Made by a program: the position numbers and the translations under genes. Below, piece after piece: positions 57,097-64,000 of a stretch of DNA of 64,000 nt. Each line of letters begins with the position of its first letter. Within the stretch, counting starts at the first letter, position 1. The stretch is from positions 1 through 64,000 of the forward strand of contig NZ_JACHJG010000002.1 in assembly GCF_014203545.1 (NCBI RefSeq). Direction: 5' to 3'. Under the pieces are notes generated by a model. The model saw nothing but the letters and a program-made list of their open reading frames with translations, searched no databases and was not told the DNA's origin. The stretch comes from Streptomyces netropsis. GTDB lineage: Bacteria; Actinomycetota; Actinomycetes; Streptomycetales; Streptomycetaceae.

Positions 57097-58242
57097 TCAT
57101 ACTGCCGCAGCGACCGCGTGCTGTGAAGGACTGTCCACGTGGTGGCTCCCCGGCCCGCCGGTGATTCCGTCACCGGGCTCGGTCAACAGCGTCCGGATCT
57201 CCCGTACGGCCTCCCGGCCCGCCCGGTTCGCGCCGATGGTGCTCGCCGAAGGTCCGTACCCGACCAGGTGCACGCGTGGGTCGCGGGCCGCGCGCGTGCC
57301 CTCGACGCGGATGCCGCCGCCCGACTCGCGCAGCCGCAGCGGCGCCAGGTGGTCGATGGCGGCGCGGAAGCCGGTGGCCCAGACGATGACGTCGGCGTCG
57401 ACGCCGCGGCCGTCGGCCCATGTCACGCCGGCGGGGGTGATGCGGTCGAACATCGGCAGCCGCTCGAGAACGCCCGTCGCCCGGGCTCGTTCCATGGCCG
57501 CGGTCATGGGCAGCCCGGTCACGGACACCACACTTTGCGGCGGCAGTCCCCGCCGTACCCGCTCCTCGACGCGCGCGACGGCTTCCCTCCCCCGGGCCGC
57601 GTCGAAGGGGCCCTCGCGGAAGAGCGGAGGGCGTCGGGTCACCCACGTCGTCTCCGCGGCCACCTCGGCGATCTCCATCAGATGTTGCACGCCCGACGTG
57701 CCGCCCCCGACCACCACGACACGCTGCCCGGCGAACTCCAGCGGACCCGGGTAGTCGGCCGTGTGCAGCTGACGGCCGCGAAAGGTCTCCTGGCCGGGGT
57801 AGCGGGGCCAGAACGGGCGGTCCCACGTGCCGGTCGCGTTGATCAGGGCCCGCGCCGCCCACATGCCCTCGGACGACTCGACCCACAGCCGTCCACGTGG
57901 TCCCTCGCGCACCGCGCTCACCTCGACCGGACGATGCACGCGCAGGCCGAAGGCGTCCTCGTACTCCGCGAAGTACGCGCCGATCACCTCGGAGGAGGGC
58001 AGGGAGTCGTCCGCCCCCGTCAGCTCCCTGCCCGGCAGCGCGTGCATACCGTGCACCTTGCCGTAGGTCAGCGACGGCCAGCGGAATTGCCAGGCACCGC
58101 CCGGGCGCGGTGAGTGATCCAGAACGACGAAATCCCGGTCCGGCTCGTATCCCGCCCGGCGCAGGTGGTACGCGCTGGACAGTCCCGCCTGCCCGGCGCC
58201 CACGACGACGACCTCGACCTCACGCGGCCCCGTTTTGTTCAT
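57097..58242 (-). CDS. Flavin-dependent monooxygenase / NAD(P)-binding oxidoreductase
   Basis: A 381-residue protein from ATG 58242 (MNKTGPREVEVVVVGAGQAG). FAD-binding GAGQAGLSSAYHLRRAGYE and a second nucleotide-binding VVVVGGGTSGVQHL, with FRGRQLHTADYPG and VWATGFRAAIDHL, place it in the flavin monooxygenase/ArsO-like group. It follows the lut operon after 18 bases and may be independently transcribed. The palindrome CCACTAACAGTGG at 58247-58259, five bases before the start, could be an operator. Substrate unknown. Confidence 0.8.
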   Translation of the reverse strand: MNKTGPREVEVVVVGAGQAGLSSAYHLRRAGYEPDRDFVVLDHSPRPGGAWQFRWPSLTYGKVHGMHALPGRELTGADDSLPSSEVIGAYFAEYEDAFGLRVHRPVEVSAVREGPRGRLWVESSEGMWAARALINATGTWDRPFWPRYPGQETFRGRQLHTADYPGPLEFAGQRVVVVGGGTSGVQHLMEIAEVAAETTWVTRRPPLFREGPFDAARGREAVARVEERVRRGLPPQSVVSVTGLPMTAAMERARATGVLERLPMFDRITPAGVTWADGRGVDADVIVWATGFRAAIDHLAPLRLRESGGGIRVEGTRAARDPRVHLVGYGPSASTIGANRAGREAVREIRTLLTEPGDGITGGPGSHHVDSPSQHAVAAAV

Positions 58243-58449
58243 GATTCCACTAACAGTGGCGGGGCGCGTGGCCTTCCCGCTCCTCCGAGACTCGCCCGCG
58301 TCCTCCGACAAGGGGTGCGGCCGGGGCTTGCGCGGCCAGAAGGAGCCCTGTGTTCACCTCGTCCGCCCCATCGCCTGCCCCTCACCTTTCAGGAGTCCTA
58401 CGGTGGAATGGCGGGACTTTCGTGCGCTCGGGTGGATCGGGGGACGAGC

Positions 58450-59154
58450 ATGAGCAGCGGGGCCGGCGGTGGGCAACCGAGCCCACCCGGGAATCGGTAC
58501 GGGCCAGCGGTGATCGGCGCAGTCGCCGTCATCATCGCCGCGGTCATCGGGGCGATTTTTTCGCCCTCGTCGAAATCGAATGGATCGGGCAACAAGGACA
58601 GCTCCGTGTCGGCGGGCGCCCAGGGAGGAACTTCGGCTTCCGCAGAGGCAAGCGAGAAGTCCACGCCCGACGAACCCACGCGGGCAGGCGTCACTCCCAC
58701 CACCCCGAAGCCAACGCCCTCAGTCAGCGGGGGAGAGAAGTCGATGCCACCTTCCTCCAAGGCGCGCTGGAAGGGCACCGTCACTCTTCCGCTCACTCTC
58801 AACGCGAATTCCGATGTCGGGGCGGACTTCGACGGCAAGGATCCGGGGCGACTCGTGGGGGTGGACGACGATCTGCGCGGGGACTACAGCGCGTCGGCCG
58901 CCGTCATGGTCATGACCGGTCGCGCGGCGGAAGCGCCGGGGGATGCCGGCGATCTGCGCCGTTCGGACTGTGAGAAGCGGTTGCCGCCCGGCGTGACGCA
59001 GAATCCGGTGTCTGTCCCTCTGACCCGCAGCAACGGGGTCTCCGGAACGTACTGTTTCACCACCACCGAGGGGCGTACTGCGGCTTTCAGCATGGTGTCC
59101 GCCAACCTGCCCCTGCCCGATGCGGTCACGATCAAGGTGGTGCTGTGGGAATAG
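58450..59154 (+). CDS. Membrane-anchored hypothetical protein
   Basis: A 234-residue protein from ATG 58450 with GGGACGAG upstream. A short cytoplasmic start (MSSGAGGGQPSPPGNRYG) is followed by one membrane helix (PAVIGAVAVIIAAVIGAIF), a Ser/Gly/Thr-rich linker, and a domain with two Cys (DLRRSDCEKRLPPG and NGVSGTYCFTTTEG) that probably form a disulfide outside the cell. No family was recognised. Confidence 0.6.
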   Translation: MSSGAGGGQPSPPGNRYGPAVIGAVAVIIAAVIGAIFSPSSKSNGSGNKDSSVSAGAQGGTSASAEASEKSTPDEPTRAGVTPTTPKPTPSVSGGEKSMPPSSKARWKGTVTLPLTLNANSDVGADFDGKDPGRLVGVDDDLRGDYSASAAVMVMTGRAAEAPGDAGDLRRSDCEKRLPPGVTQNPVSVPLTRSNGVSGTYCFTTTEGRTAAFSMVSANLPLPDAVTIKVVLWE

Positions 59155-59246
59155 CGTGAGACGTCGGCGGTGAGCGCTTGGCCTTCCCGTTCCTCGCGCC
59201 GGTCCCGGAGCCGGGCCGCGTGCCCGCCGCCGGGCAAGATGGGAAC

Positions 59247-59669
59247 ATGACCGAAACGTTCCGTACGCACGTCCTCGACGTCTCCACCGGCACTTCGGAG
59301 GCCGTGTACGACCTCACGCGAGACTGTGAGACGTTCTTGCGCGCCGTGGCCGCGGGCCGCGACGGCCTGCTCAATGTCTTCGTCCCGCATGCCACCGCCG
59401 GAGTGGCGGTTCTGGAGACGGGCGCGGGCAGTGACGACGACCTGCTCGCCGCCCTGCGGGATCTGCTGCCGGCGGACGACCGCTGGCGGCACCGGCACGG
59501 GAGCCCCGGCCATGGCCGGGACCATGTCCTTCCGGCGCTCGTGCCGCCGCACGCGACGCTCCCCGTCCTCGGCGGGCGGCTGGAGCTGGGCACCTGGCAG
59601 TCCGTGTGTCTCGTGGATACCAACCGGGACAACCCGGACCGCCAGGTGCGGCTGACCTTCCTCGGCTGA
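59247..59669 (+). CDS. YjbQ/UPF0047-family protein
   Basis: A 140-residue protein from ATG 59247. Family features: LLNVFVPHATAGVAVLETGA, a His-rich loop HRHGSPGHGRDHVLPAL, LPVLGGRLELGTWQSVCLVD and the terminal VRLTFLG. The family has thiamin-phosphate synthase-like activity in some members, but its physiological role is unclear. Size matches. It is convergent with the carboxypeptidase gene. Confidence 0.88.
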   Translation: MTETFRTHVLDVSTGTSEAVYDLTRDCETFLRAVAAGRDGLLNVFVPHATAGVAVLETGAGSDDDLLAALRDLLPADDRWRHRHGSPGHGRDHVLPALVPPHATLPVLGGRLELGTWQSVCLVDTNRDNPDRQVRLTFLG

Positions 59670-59708
59670 CCGCCTGGCGGTCGGTCGGCCTCGGGTTCAG
59701 CCGGGGTG

Positions 59709-60632
59709 TCAGTCCTTCTGAGCCGATGCGGGCAGCTGGCGCAGCTTCACCGGGGTCTTGGTGTTGTAAGCCCAGTCGAGCATCTTCGTGGCGTCCGCGT
59801 AGCGGTTGCCGGCGTTGAGGATGACGCCCACGACGGTGCGCCCGTTGCGCTGGGCGGCGAACACCAGGCACGGCCCGGCCACGGAGCCCGTGCCGGTCTT
59901 GATGCCTATCGCGCCCTTGTACGACCCGAGCAGCTTGTTCGTGTTGTCCCAGTAGTAGGTGCGATTGATGTTCGCGGCCTTCTGCTGGGTGCTGGTCGAC
60001 TTGACGACCGTGCCGAACGTGCTGTTGGCCATCGCGTGCCCGGCCAGCTTCGCCGTGTCGCGCGGCGTCGTGTAGTTGGCGCCCGCCGCCGAGATGCCGT
60101 CGAAGGAGTCGTACTTGGTGTTCTTCATGCCAAGGGCGGCGGCCTTCTTGTTCATCTTGCCGATGAACGACTTCGTGCGCGCGGCCTCGGTGCTGCCGCT
60201 GCCGAAGGTGTCGGCGAGCGCGTATGCGGCATCGCACCCGGAGGGGAGCATCAGGCCGTACAGCAGCTGCCGCACGGTCAGCTTGTCACCCACGCGCAGG
60301 TCTGCCGTGCTCGCGCCGTTACGCGCGACGTAGTCGCGGTACGACTGCTTGATGGTGACCAGCTTGTTGAGATTGACGCCACTGGTGTCCAGGACCACGG
60401 CCGCCGTCATGACCTTGGTGGTGCTGGCCATCTGACGCTTGGTGTCGGCGTTCTTGGACCACAGTCGGCTGTTCTTGCCGGTGTCGAGCAGGAACGCGCC
60501 CTGGGCGGTGACTCCCGACGGACCGCTGGCGGCCTCGGCGGTCGTCGCCGGGAGTACGACGGCGATCGCCGCGGTCGACGCGACGAGCGCCGTTCCCCAC
60601 CGGCGGACCGGTCTTCCCCCAATTCGATCCAT
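59709..60632 (-). CDS. D-alanyl-D-alanine carboxypeptidase (low-molecular-weight PBP)
   Basis: A 307-residue protein from ATG 60632 with AAGGGGA upstream. The signal peptide ends near residue 34 (ATTAEA). Active-site motifs: Ser70-Thr-Thr-Lys73 (MASTTKVMTA), Ser131-Gly-Cys (PSGCDAAYA, in place of SxN) and Lys245-Thr-Gly (GIKTGTGS). It removes the terminal D-alanine from peptidoglycan pentapeptides outside the membrane. No C-terminal membrane anchor is obvious, so it may be secreted. Confidence 0.9.
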   Translation of the reverse strand: MDRIGGRPVRRWGTALVASTAAIAVVLPATTAEAASGPSGVTAQGAFLLDTGKNSRLWSKNADTKRQMASTTKVMTAAVVLDTSGVNLNKLVTIKQSYRDYVARNGASTADLRVGDKLTVRQLLYGLMLPSGCDAAYALADTFGSGSTEAARTKSFIGKMNKKAAALGMKNTKYDSFDGISAAGANYTTPRDTAKLAGHAMANSTFGTVVKSTSTQQKAANINRTYYWDNTNKLLGSYKGAIGIKTGTGSVAGPCLVFAAQRNGRTVVGVILNAGNRYADATKMLDWAYNTKTPVKLRQLPASAQKD

Positions 60633-60749
60633 GTACGTCCCCTTGTCCTCGCTTGTTGAGATGAGCGAGCAGATAATCCCACCTATCTGTGGGCGGGGAG
60701 ACATTGGGGGCGCCCTACGGGTGATTGGCGGCCCGTCAGGCAGCCCTGG

Positions 60750-61232
60750 TCAGGGAGACCGCTGAGCTGCCCGTCCCACCGATTCCACCAGCGGCACCAT
60801 CCGGTAGGGCACGCGCTCGCGCAGCACCACCTCGGTGCGCGTGCGGACCACCCCCGGCAACTGGACCAGCAGCTGGATCACGTCCTCCAGGTGCGCCGCG
60901 TCGCGCGCGACGACCCGCGTCATCAGATCCCCGCCACCGGTGATCGAGAACGCCTCGATGATCTCCGGCACCTCGGCGAGCGCGTTCGCCACCGTGTCCA
61001 GATGGCCCTGAGTGACCTCTATGTGGACGAACGCCAGCATGGGATGACCGAGCGCCGCGGGGGACAGCCGCGGCCCGGTGCCGGTGATCACGCCCTCGCG
61101 CTCCAGCCGGTCGAGCCGGGCCTGAAGCGTGCCGCGCGCGATGCCCAGCACGCGCGCGTACTCCCGCACGCTCGTCCGTGGCTGCTCCAGCAGCAGCCGC
61201 AAGATCTTCGCGTCCAGCGCGTCCACCGCCAT
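60750..61232 (-). CDS. Lrp/AsnC-family transcriptional regulator
   Basis: A 160-residue protein from ATG 61232. The N-terminal winged helix is MAVDALDAKILRLLLEQPRT and YARVLGIARGTLQARLDRLE. The C-terminal RAM ligand domain is HIEVTQGHLDTVANAL and SITGGGDLMTRVVARD. It binds an amino acid or related effector. In Streptomyces a close relative usually lies beside hpd, which is absent here; it is divergent from a FUSC-type transporter instead. Confidence 0.88.
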   Translation of the reverse strand: MAVDALDAKILRLLLEQPRTSVREYARVLGIARGTLQARLDRLEREGVITGTGPRLSPAALGHPMLAFVHIEVTQGHLDTVANALAEVPEIIEAFSITGGGDLMTRVVARDAAHLEDVIQLLVQLPGVVRTRTEVVLRERVPYRMVPLVESVGRAAQRSP

Positions 61233-61514
61233 GGGCCAACGGCCTCCTTATGGTCAATGCTCCGGGCTTGGCACTGTACCAATGGTTCAGTCATCCGAGG
61301 AGCTGTTGAGCCATTGAGGCTCCAGATGTTTTCCTCTACCTACTGATGGCGTTGCGCTGGGCTGCGTCGGGCGGCGAGGAAGCCGCTTCCGAACCCCCGC
61401 AGCGCCTTTGTCGTGCCGGAAAGCGCTCATGCGACGTCGACGTCCGTGCGCATCCGCGGATTCATCCGTACACATTCGTTACTTGGGGAGAAGGGGGCGG
61501 CCGCTCTGAAGAGG

Positions 61515-63020
61515 ATGTTCGTGGCTCCGGACCCGGGCCGGCTCAGGCTCCGCACCGGTGTCCGTGCCGTCATCGGCGTGAGCCTCGCGGTCGCCGCGGC
61601 GGAGCTCTGCGGTCTGTCGCTGCCCGCCTCCATCACGGGCGGGCTCGCGGCGCTCCTCGCGCTCTTCACCGTCGGTGACCCGACCGTGCGGCGCCAGGCG
61701 GTCAGCACCGCCCTGCTGCCGGCCGTCGGCTTCCCCGTGCTCGCCCTCGCGACGGCCCTGCACGGCGTGCCGCTGCTGCGCGACACCGTGTTCCTCATGG
61801 TGGTCTTCTGCGGCGTCTACGCCCGGCGCTGGGGCCCGCGTGGCCACGCGCTCGGGATATTCGCCTTCATGATGTTCTTCGCCACGCAGTTCCTGCACGC
61901 CGTACCGGCTCAGCTGCCGGAGCTGTACCAAGCCGTGGCGATGGCCCTCGCCGCGTCCGGTCTCGTCCGCTTCGGGTTCTGGTGCATCGAACGCCGGACC
62001 CCGCCGCCCGCCCAGCCCGCCCCCCTCGCGGCGCGTGGGCTGGCGCGACCCACCACCCGTCAGGCGTTCCAGGCCACCTTCGCCTGCGGTGTCGCCCTCG
62101 CCGTCGGGCAGCTCGTCTCCGACGAGCGCTGGTACTGGGCCGTCGGCACCGCCTGGTGGATCTTCGTCAACACCGCCTCGCGCGGTGAGACCCTCGTCCG
62201 TGGCTTCCGCCGCGTCGTCGGCACCGTGACCGGGATCGTCGTCGGGCTCCTCGTGGCCGTGCCGCTGCACGGCGCGCCCGCGCCCACCGCGGTGCTCGTC
62301 GCCGTCTGCGTCTTCGGCATCTTCTACACCGCCGCGCCGTCCTACAGCTGGATGATGTTCTTCGTGACCGTCATGGCCGGGCTGCTCTACGGACTCCTGG
62401 GCGTGCTCCACCCGGGGCTGCTGGCGCTGCGCTTCGAGCAGACGGCCGTCGGCGCCCTCGGCGCGGCCCTCGCCGTCGCCGTCGTCCTGCCCGTCACCAC
62501 GCACGCCGCCACCGACGCCTGGATCCAGCGCGCCCTGCTGGCCGTACGGCACTGCACCGCGGAGTCGGCCCGCCGACTCGCCGGTGACGAGTCCGCCGAC
62601 CCCACTCCGCACGTCGCCGAGCTGGAGCTGCTCCTCGGCAAGGTGCGCGTCTCCCTCGCGCCGCTGCTGCACCCGCTCAGCCCGCTGCGGGCGCGCAAGG
62701 CCCGGGCCCGGGAGGTCATGGTCTTCCTCGACGACTGCGCCCGTCAGGCGCGGGGCCTGGCGGCGGTCGCCGCCGACCCCGCCGCCTCGCACGACGCCCG
62801 GCTGACCGCGGCCTGCCAGCGGGTCGAGACCGCGCTGTACGCCCTGGTCGCGCCCGGCGGGGGCGGCGCACCCGTGGCCGCCGCCGCGTTCGACGCCGTT
62901 CCGCACCACCACCCCGGCGCCGAGCGCGCCCTCGCCCACCTGCACGACCTGGAAGCGACGCTCATCTCGCTCGCCGCGCCCCTGCGCAGCAACCCGCGCG
63001 GCGTCTTCGCCGAAGCCTGA
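61515..63020 (+). CDS. FUSC-type aromatic acid exporter-like protein
   Basis: A 501-residue protein from ATG 61515. Two sets of membrane helices (about residues 18-155, with VRAVIGVSLAVAAAELCGL, and about 190-350, with AFQATFACGVALAVGQLVSD) flank a short loop. A cytoplasmic helical tail follows (KARAREVMVFLDDCARQARG). This duplicated arrangement is that of the FUSC/AaeB-like family. It may export aromatic or organic acids, consistent with its AsnC-type neighbour. GAAGAGG directly abuts the ATG, so the start is uncertain; the in-frame region to 61413 is open. Confidence 0.78.
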   Translation: MFVAPDPGRLRLRTGVRAVIGVSLAVAAAELCGLSLPASITGGLAALLALFTVGDPTVRRQAVSTALLPAVGFPVLALATALHGVPLLRDTVFLMVVFCGVYARRWGPRGHALGIFAFMMFFATQFLHAVPAQLPELYQAVAMALAASGLVRFGFWCIERRTPPPAQPAPLAARGLARPTTRQAFQATFACGVALAVGQLVSDERWYWAVGTAWWIFVNTASRGETLVRGFRRVVGTVTGIVVGLLVAVPLHGAPAPTAVLVAVCVFGIFYTAAPSYSWMMFFVTVMAGLLYGLLGVLHPGLLALRFEQTAVGALGAALAVAVVLPVTTHAATDAWIQRALLAVRHCTAESARRLAGDESADPTPHVAELELLLGKVRVSLAPLLHPLSPLRARKARAREVMVFLDDCARQARGLAAVAADPAASHDARLTAACQRVETALYALVAPGGGGAPVAAAAFDAVPHHHPGAERALAHLHDLEATLISLAAPLRSNPRGVFAEA

Positions 63021-63029
63021 GCCGCGATG

Positions 63030-63081
63030 CCGGGGCACCGACAGCGGCCGGGACGCGCCCCGGCCGCTGTCGGTGCCCCGG
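63030..63081 (+). terminator. Strong 23-bp hairpin terminator
   Basis: A perfect inverted repeat with 23-base arms (63030-63052 and 63059-63081) and a 6-base loop ACGCGC begins nine bases after the transporter stop. It is among the strongest hairpins in the window and isolates the downstream lactonase gene. Confidence 0.75.
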
Positions 63082-63123
63082 TGTAGCGTCGGGCGGACAG
63101 TGGCTCGACGGGGAGGCGGCGCG

Positions 63124-64000
63124 GTGGCCGGTACGGGACAGCAGGGGCGTCGGCGGGGGCAGCGGGCGTACATCGGATCGTTCACGCAGGCGGGCGGGCG
63201 CGGCCTCACGGTCGCGGACGTCGACACCGCCACAGGCACGCTGACGCCCGTCTACGCCACCGACGCCGTGGCGAACCCGTCCTTCCTCGCGCTCTCGCCC
63301 GCCGCCGACGTGCTGTACGCGGTGAGCGAGACCGCGGAGGGAGCCGCCGTCGCCTTCTCCCTCGTCGATCGGGCCCGGCCCGAGCCGCTCGGCGCGCCCG
63401 TCCCCGTCCGTGGCGCCTCCCCCACGCACCTCGCGCCCGCCGGAGCGCATCTGCTCACCGCCAACTACGGTTCGGGCAGCGTCAGCGCCCTGCCGGTGCG
63501 TGCCGACGGCGGCCTCGAGGCACCCTCGGTCGTCCTGCCGCACCGGGGAGGCGGTCCCGTGGCGGAGCGGCAGGAGGGCCCGCACGCACACGCCGTGGTG
63601 CCCGACCCGTCCGGACGCTGGGTGCTCGCCGTCGACCTCGGCACGGACTCCGTGTGGACCTACGCCCTCGACCCGGCGACGGGTGTCCCGAGGCCCCACG
63701 GCGAGACACCGCTCCGCCCCGGGACCGGCCCCCGGCATCTCGTCTTCCACCCGCGCGGTGACCGCGCCTACGTCCTCAACGAGCTGGAGTCGACCGTCAC
63801 GGTCTGCCGCTGGGACGCGTCGGCCGGGGCCCTGAAGCCGGTCGGTGAGACACCTGTCGTCCCTGGCGAGCGCCCGGGTGGCAACGCGGCGGTACCCAAT
63901 TTCCCCTCGGCGCCCGTGGTCTCGCCCGACGGCCGGTTCCTGTGGGTCGCGAACCGCGGACACGACACCATCGCCACGCTGGCCCTCGACGCCTCGGGTG
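63124..64000 (+). CDS. Lactonase-family beta-propeller protein (cut by right edge)
   Basis: The GTG at 63124 has GGGGAGG about 8 bases upstream, and 292 residues are visible before the window ends. Blades of a seven-bladed propeller are seen: AYIGSFTQAGGRGLTV, YATDAVANPSFLALSPAAD, SPTHLAPAGAHLLTANYGSG, GPHAHAVVPDPSGRWVLAVDLG and GTGPRHLVFHPRGDRAYVLNE. The GPHAHAV and ANYGSG segments are typical of 6-phosphogluconolactonase-like proteins of the YkgB/Pgl type. No signal peptide. The C-terminal part lies outside the window. Confidence 0.85.
   Translation, partial: MAGTGQQGRRRGQRAYIGSFTQAGGRGLTVADVDTATGTLTPVYATDAVANPSFLALSPAADVLYAVSETAEGAAVAFSLVDRARPEPLGAPVPVRGASPTHLAPAGAHLLTANYGSGSVSALPVRADGGLEAPSVVLPHRGGGPVAERQEGPHAHAVVPDPSGRWVLAVDLGTDSVWTYALDPATGVPRPHGETPLRPGTGPRHLVFHPRGDRAYVLNELESTVTVCRWDASAGALKPVGETPVVPGERPGGNAAVPNFPSAPVVSPDGRFLWVANRGHDTIATLALDASG

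Noticed and set aside
59668-59682. GACCGCC/GGCGGTC palindrome at the end of the YjbQ gene
   Set aside because: The loop is a single base and the repeat overlaps the stop codon; too weak to call a terminator.

Overview
The window is a high-GC actinobacterial chromosome segment, almost certainly Streptomyces. Evidence includes strong G/C bias at third codon positions, many GTG starts and ATGA/GTGA overlaps, rare TTA codons, a GerW sporulation protein, an EshA/encapsulin-type shell pair, and a bifunctional LysX. It splits into an integrated mobile element (about 1-7380) and ordinary chromosome (about 7380-64000).

Mobile element (1-7380). The order is the C-terminal end of a probable FtsK/TraB-type transfer protein, a cluster of inverted repeats that could be a transfer (clt) locus, small membrane and hypothetical genes, a cytosine-5 methyltransferase, a primase-polymerase (prim-pol), a DUF3631-type helicase, a set of 9-bp iterons, excisionase, and tyrosine integrase. 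This is the layout of an actinomycete integrative and conjugative element (AICE) of the prim-pol replication class. Its left end lies outside the window and no tRNA-type attachment site is recognisable at its right end. Two of its genes carry apparent single-base insertions (the helicase at a run of seven C, and a small membrane protein near 740), so the copy may be decaying or may contain sequencing errors. The integrase and the methyltransferase each carry a TTA (bldA-dependent) leucine codon.

Chromosome. The element abuts a five-gene ABC importer (7446-12710). It is preceded by a perfect match to the nickel-responsive Nur operator pattern, which identifies it as nikABCDE. After it come gerW with a small coupled leader ORF, lysX, a small membrane protein, a GlxA-type AraC regulator and a DUF2269-like membrane protein. 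The most unusual locus follows: two tandem paralogous family 2B encapsulin-like shell proteins (18947-21865) with an inserted cyclic-nucleotide-binding-like domain. No terpene cyclase or other recognised cargo gene is adjacent, and the two genes share an almost identical 234-bp block. Next to them are two secreted phosphodiester-type enzymes.

The rest includes a secreted septum-formation-like protein, a YceI protein, a SNF2 helicase/SWIM pair, a fatty-acid desaturase, a methyltransferase, a PPOX-fold protein, an orphan roadblock protein, TesB, a DUF3516-type helicase, and a heterodimeric ABC exporter with one degenerate ATP site. It continues with a secreted PNGase A-like amidase, a MarR/ABC-exporter pair, a GDSL hydrolase, a CaiB-type CoA-transferase, a GH2 beta-galactosidase, lutABC for lactate oxidation, a flavin monooxygenase, a YjbQ protein, a D,D-carboxypeptidase, an AsnC regulator, a FUSC-type transporter, and the start of a lactonase-type beta-propeller cut by the right edge. 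No rRNA, tRNA or CRISPR array was recognised.
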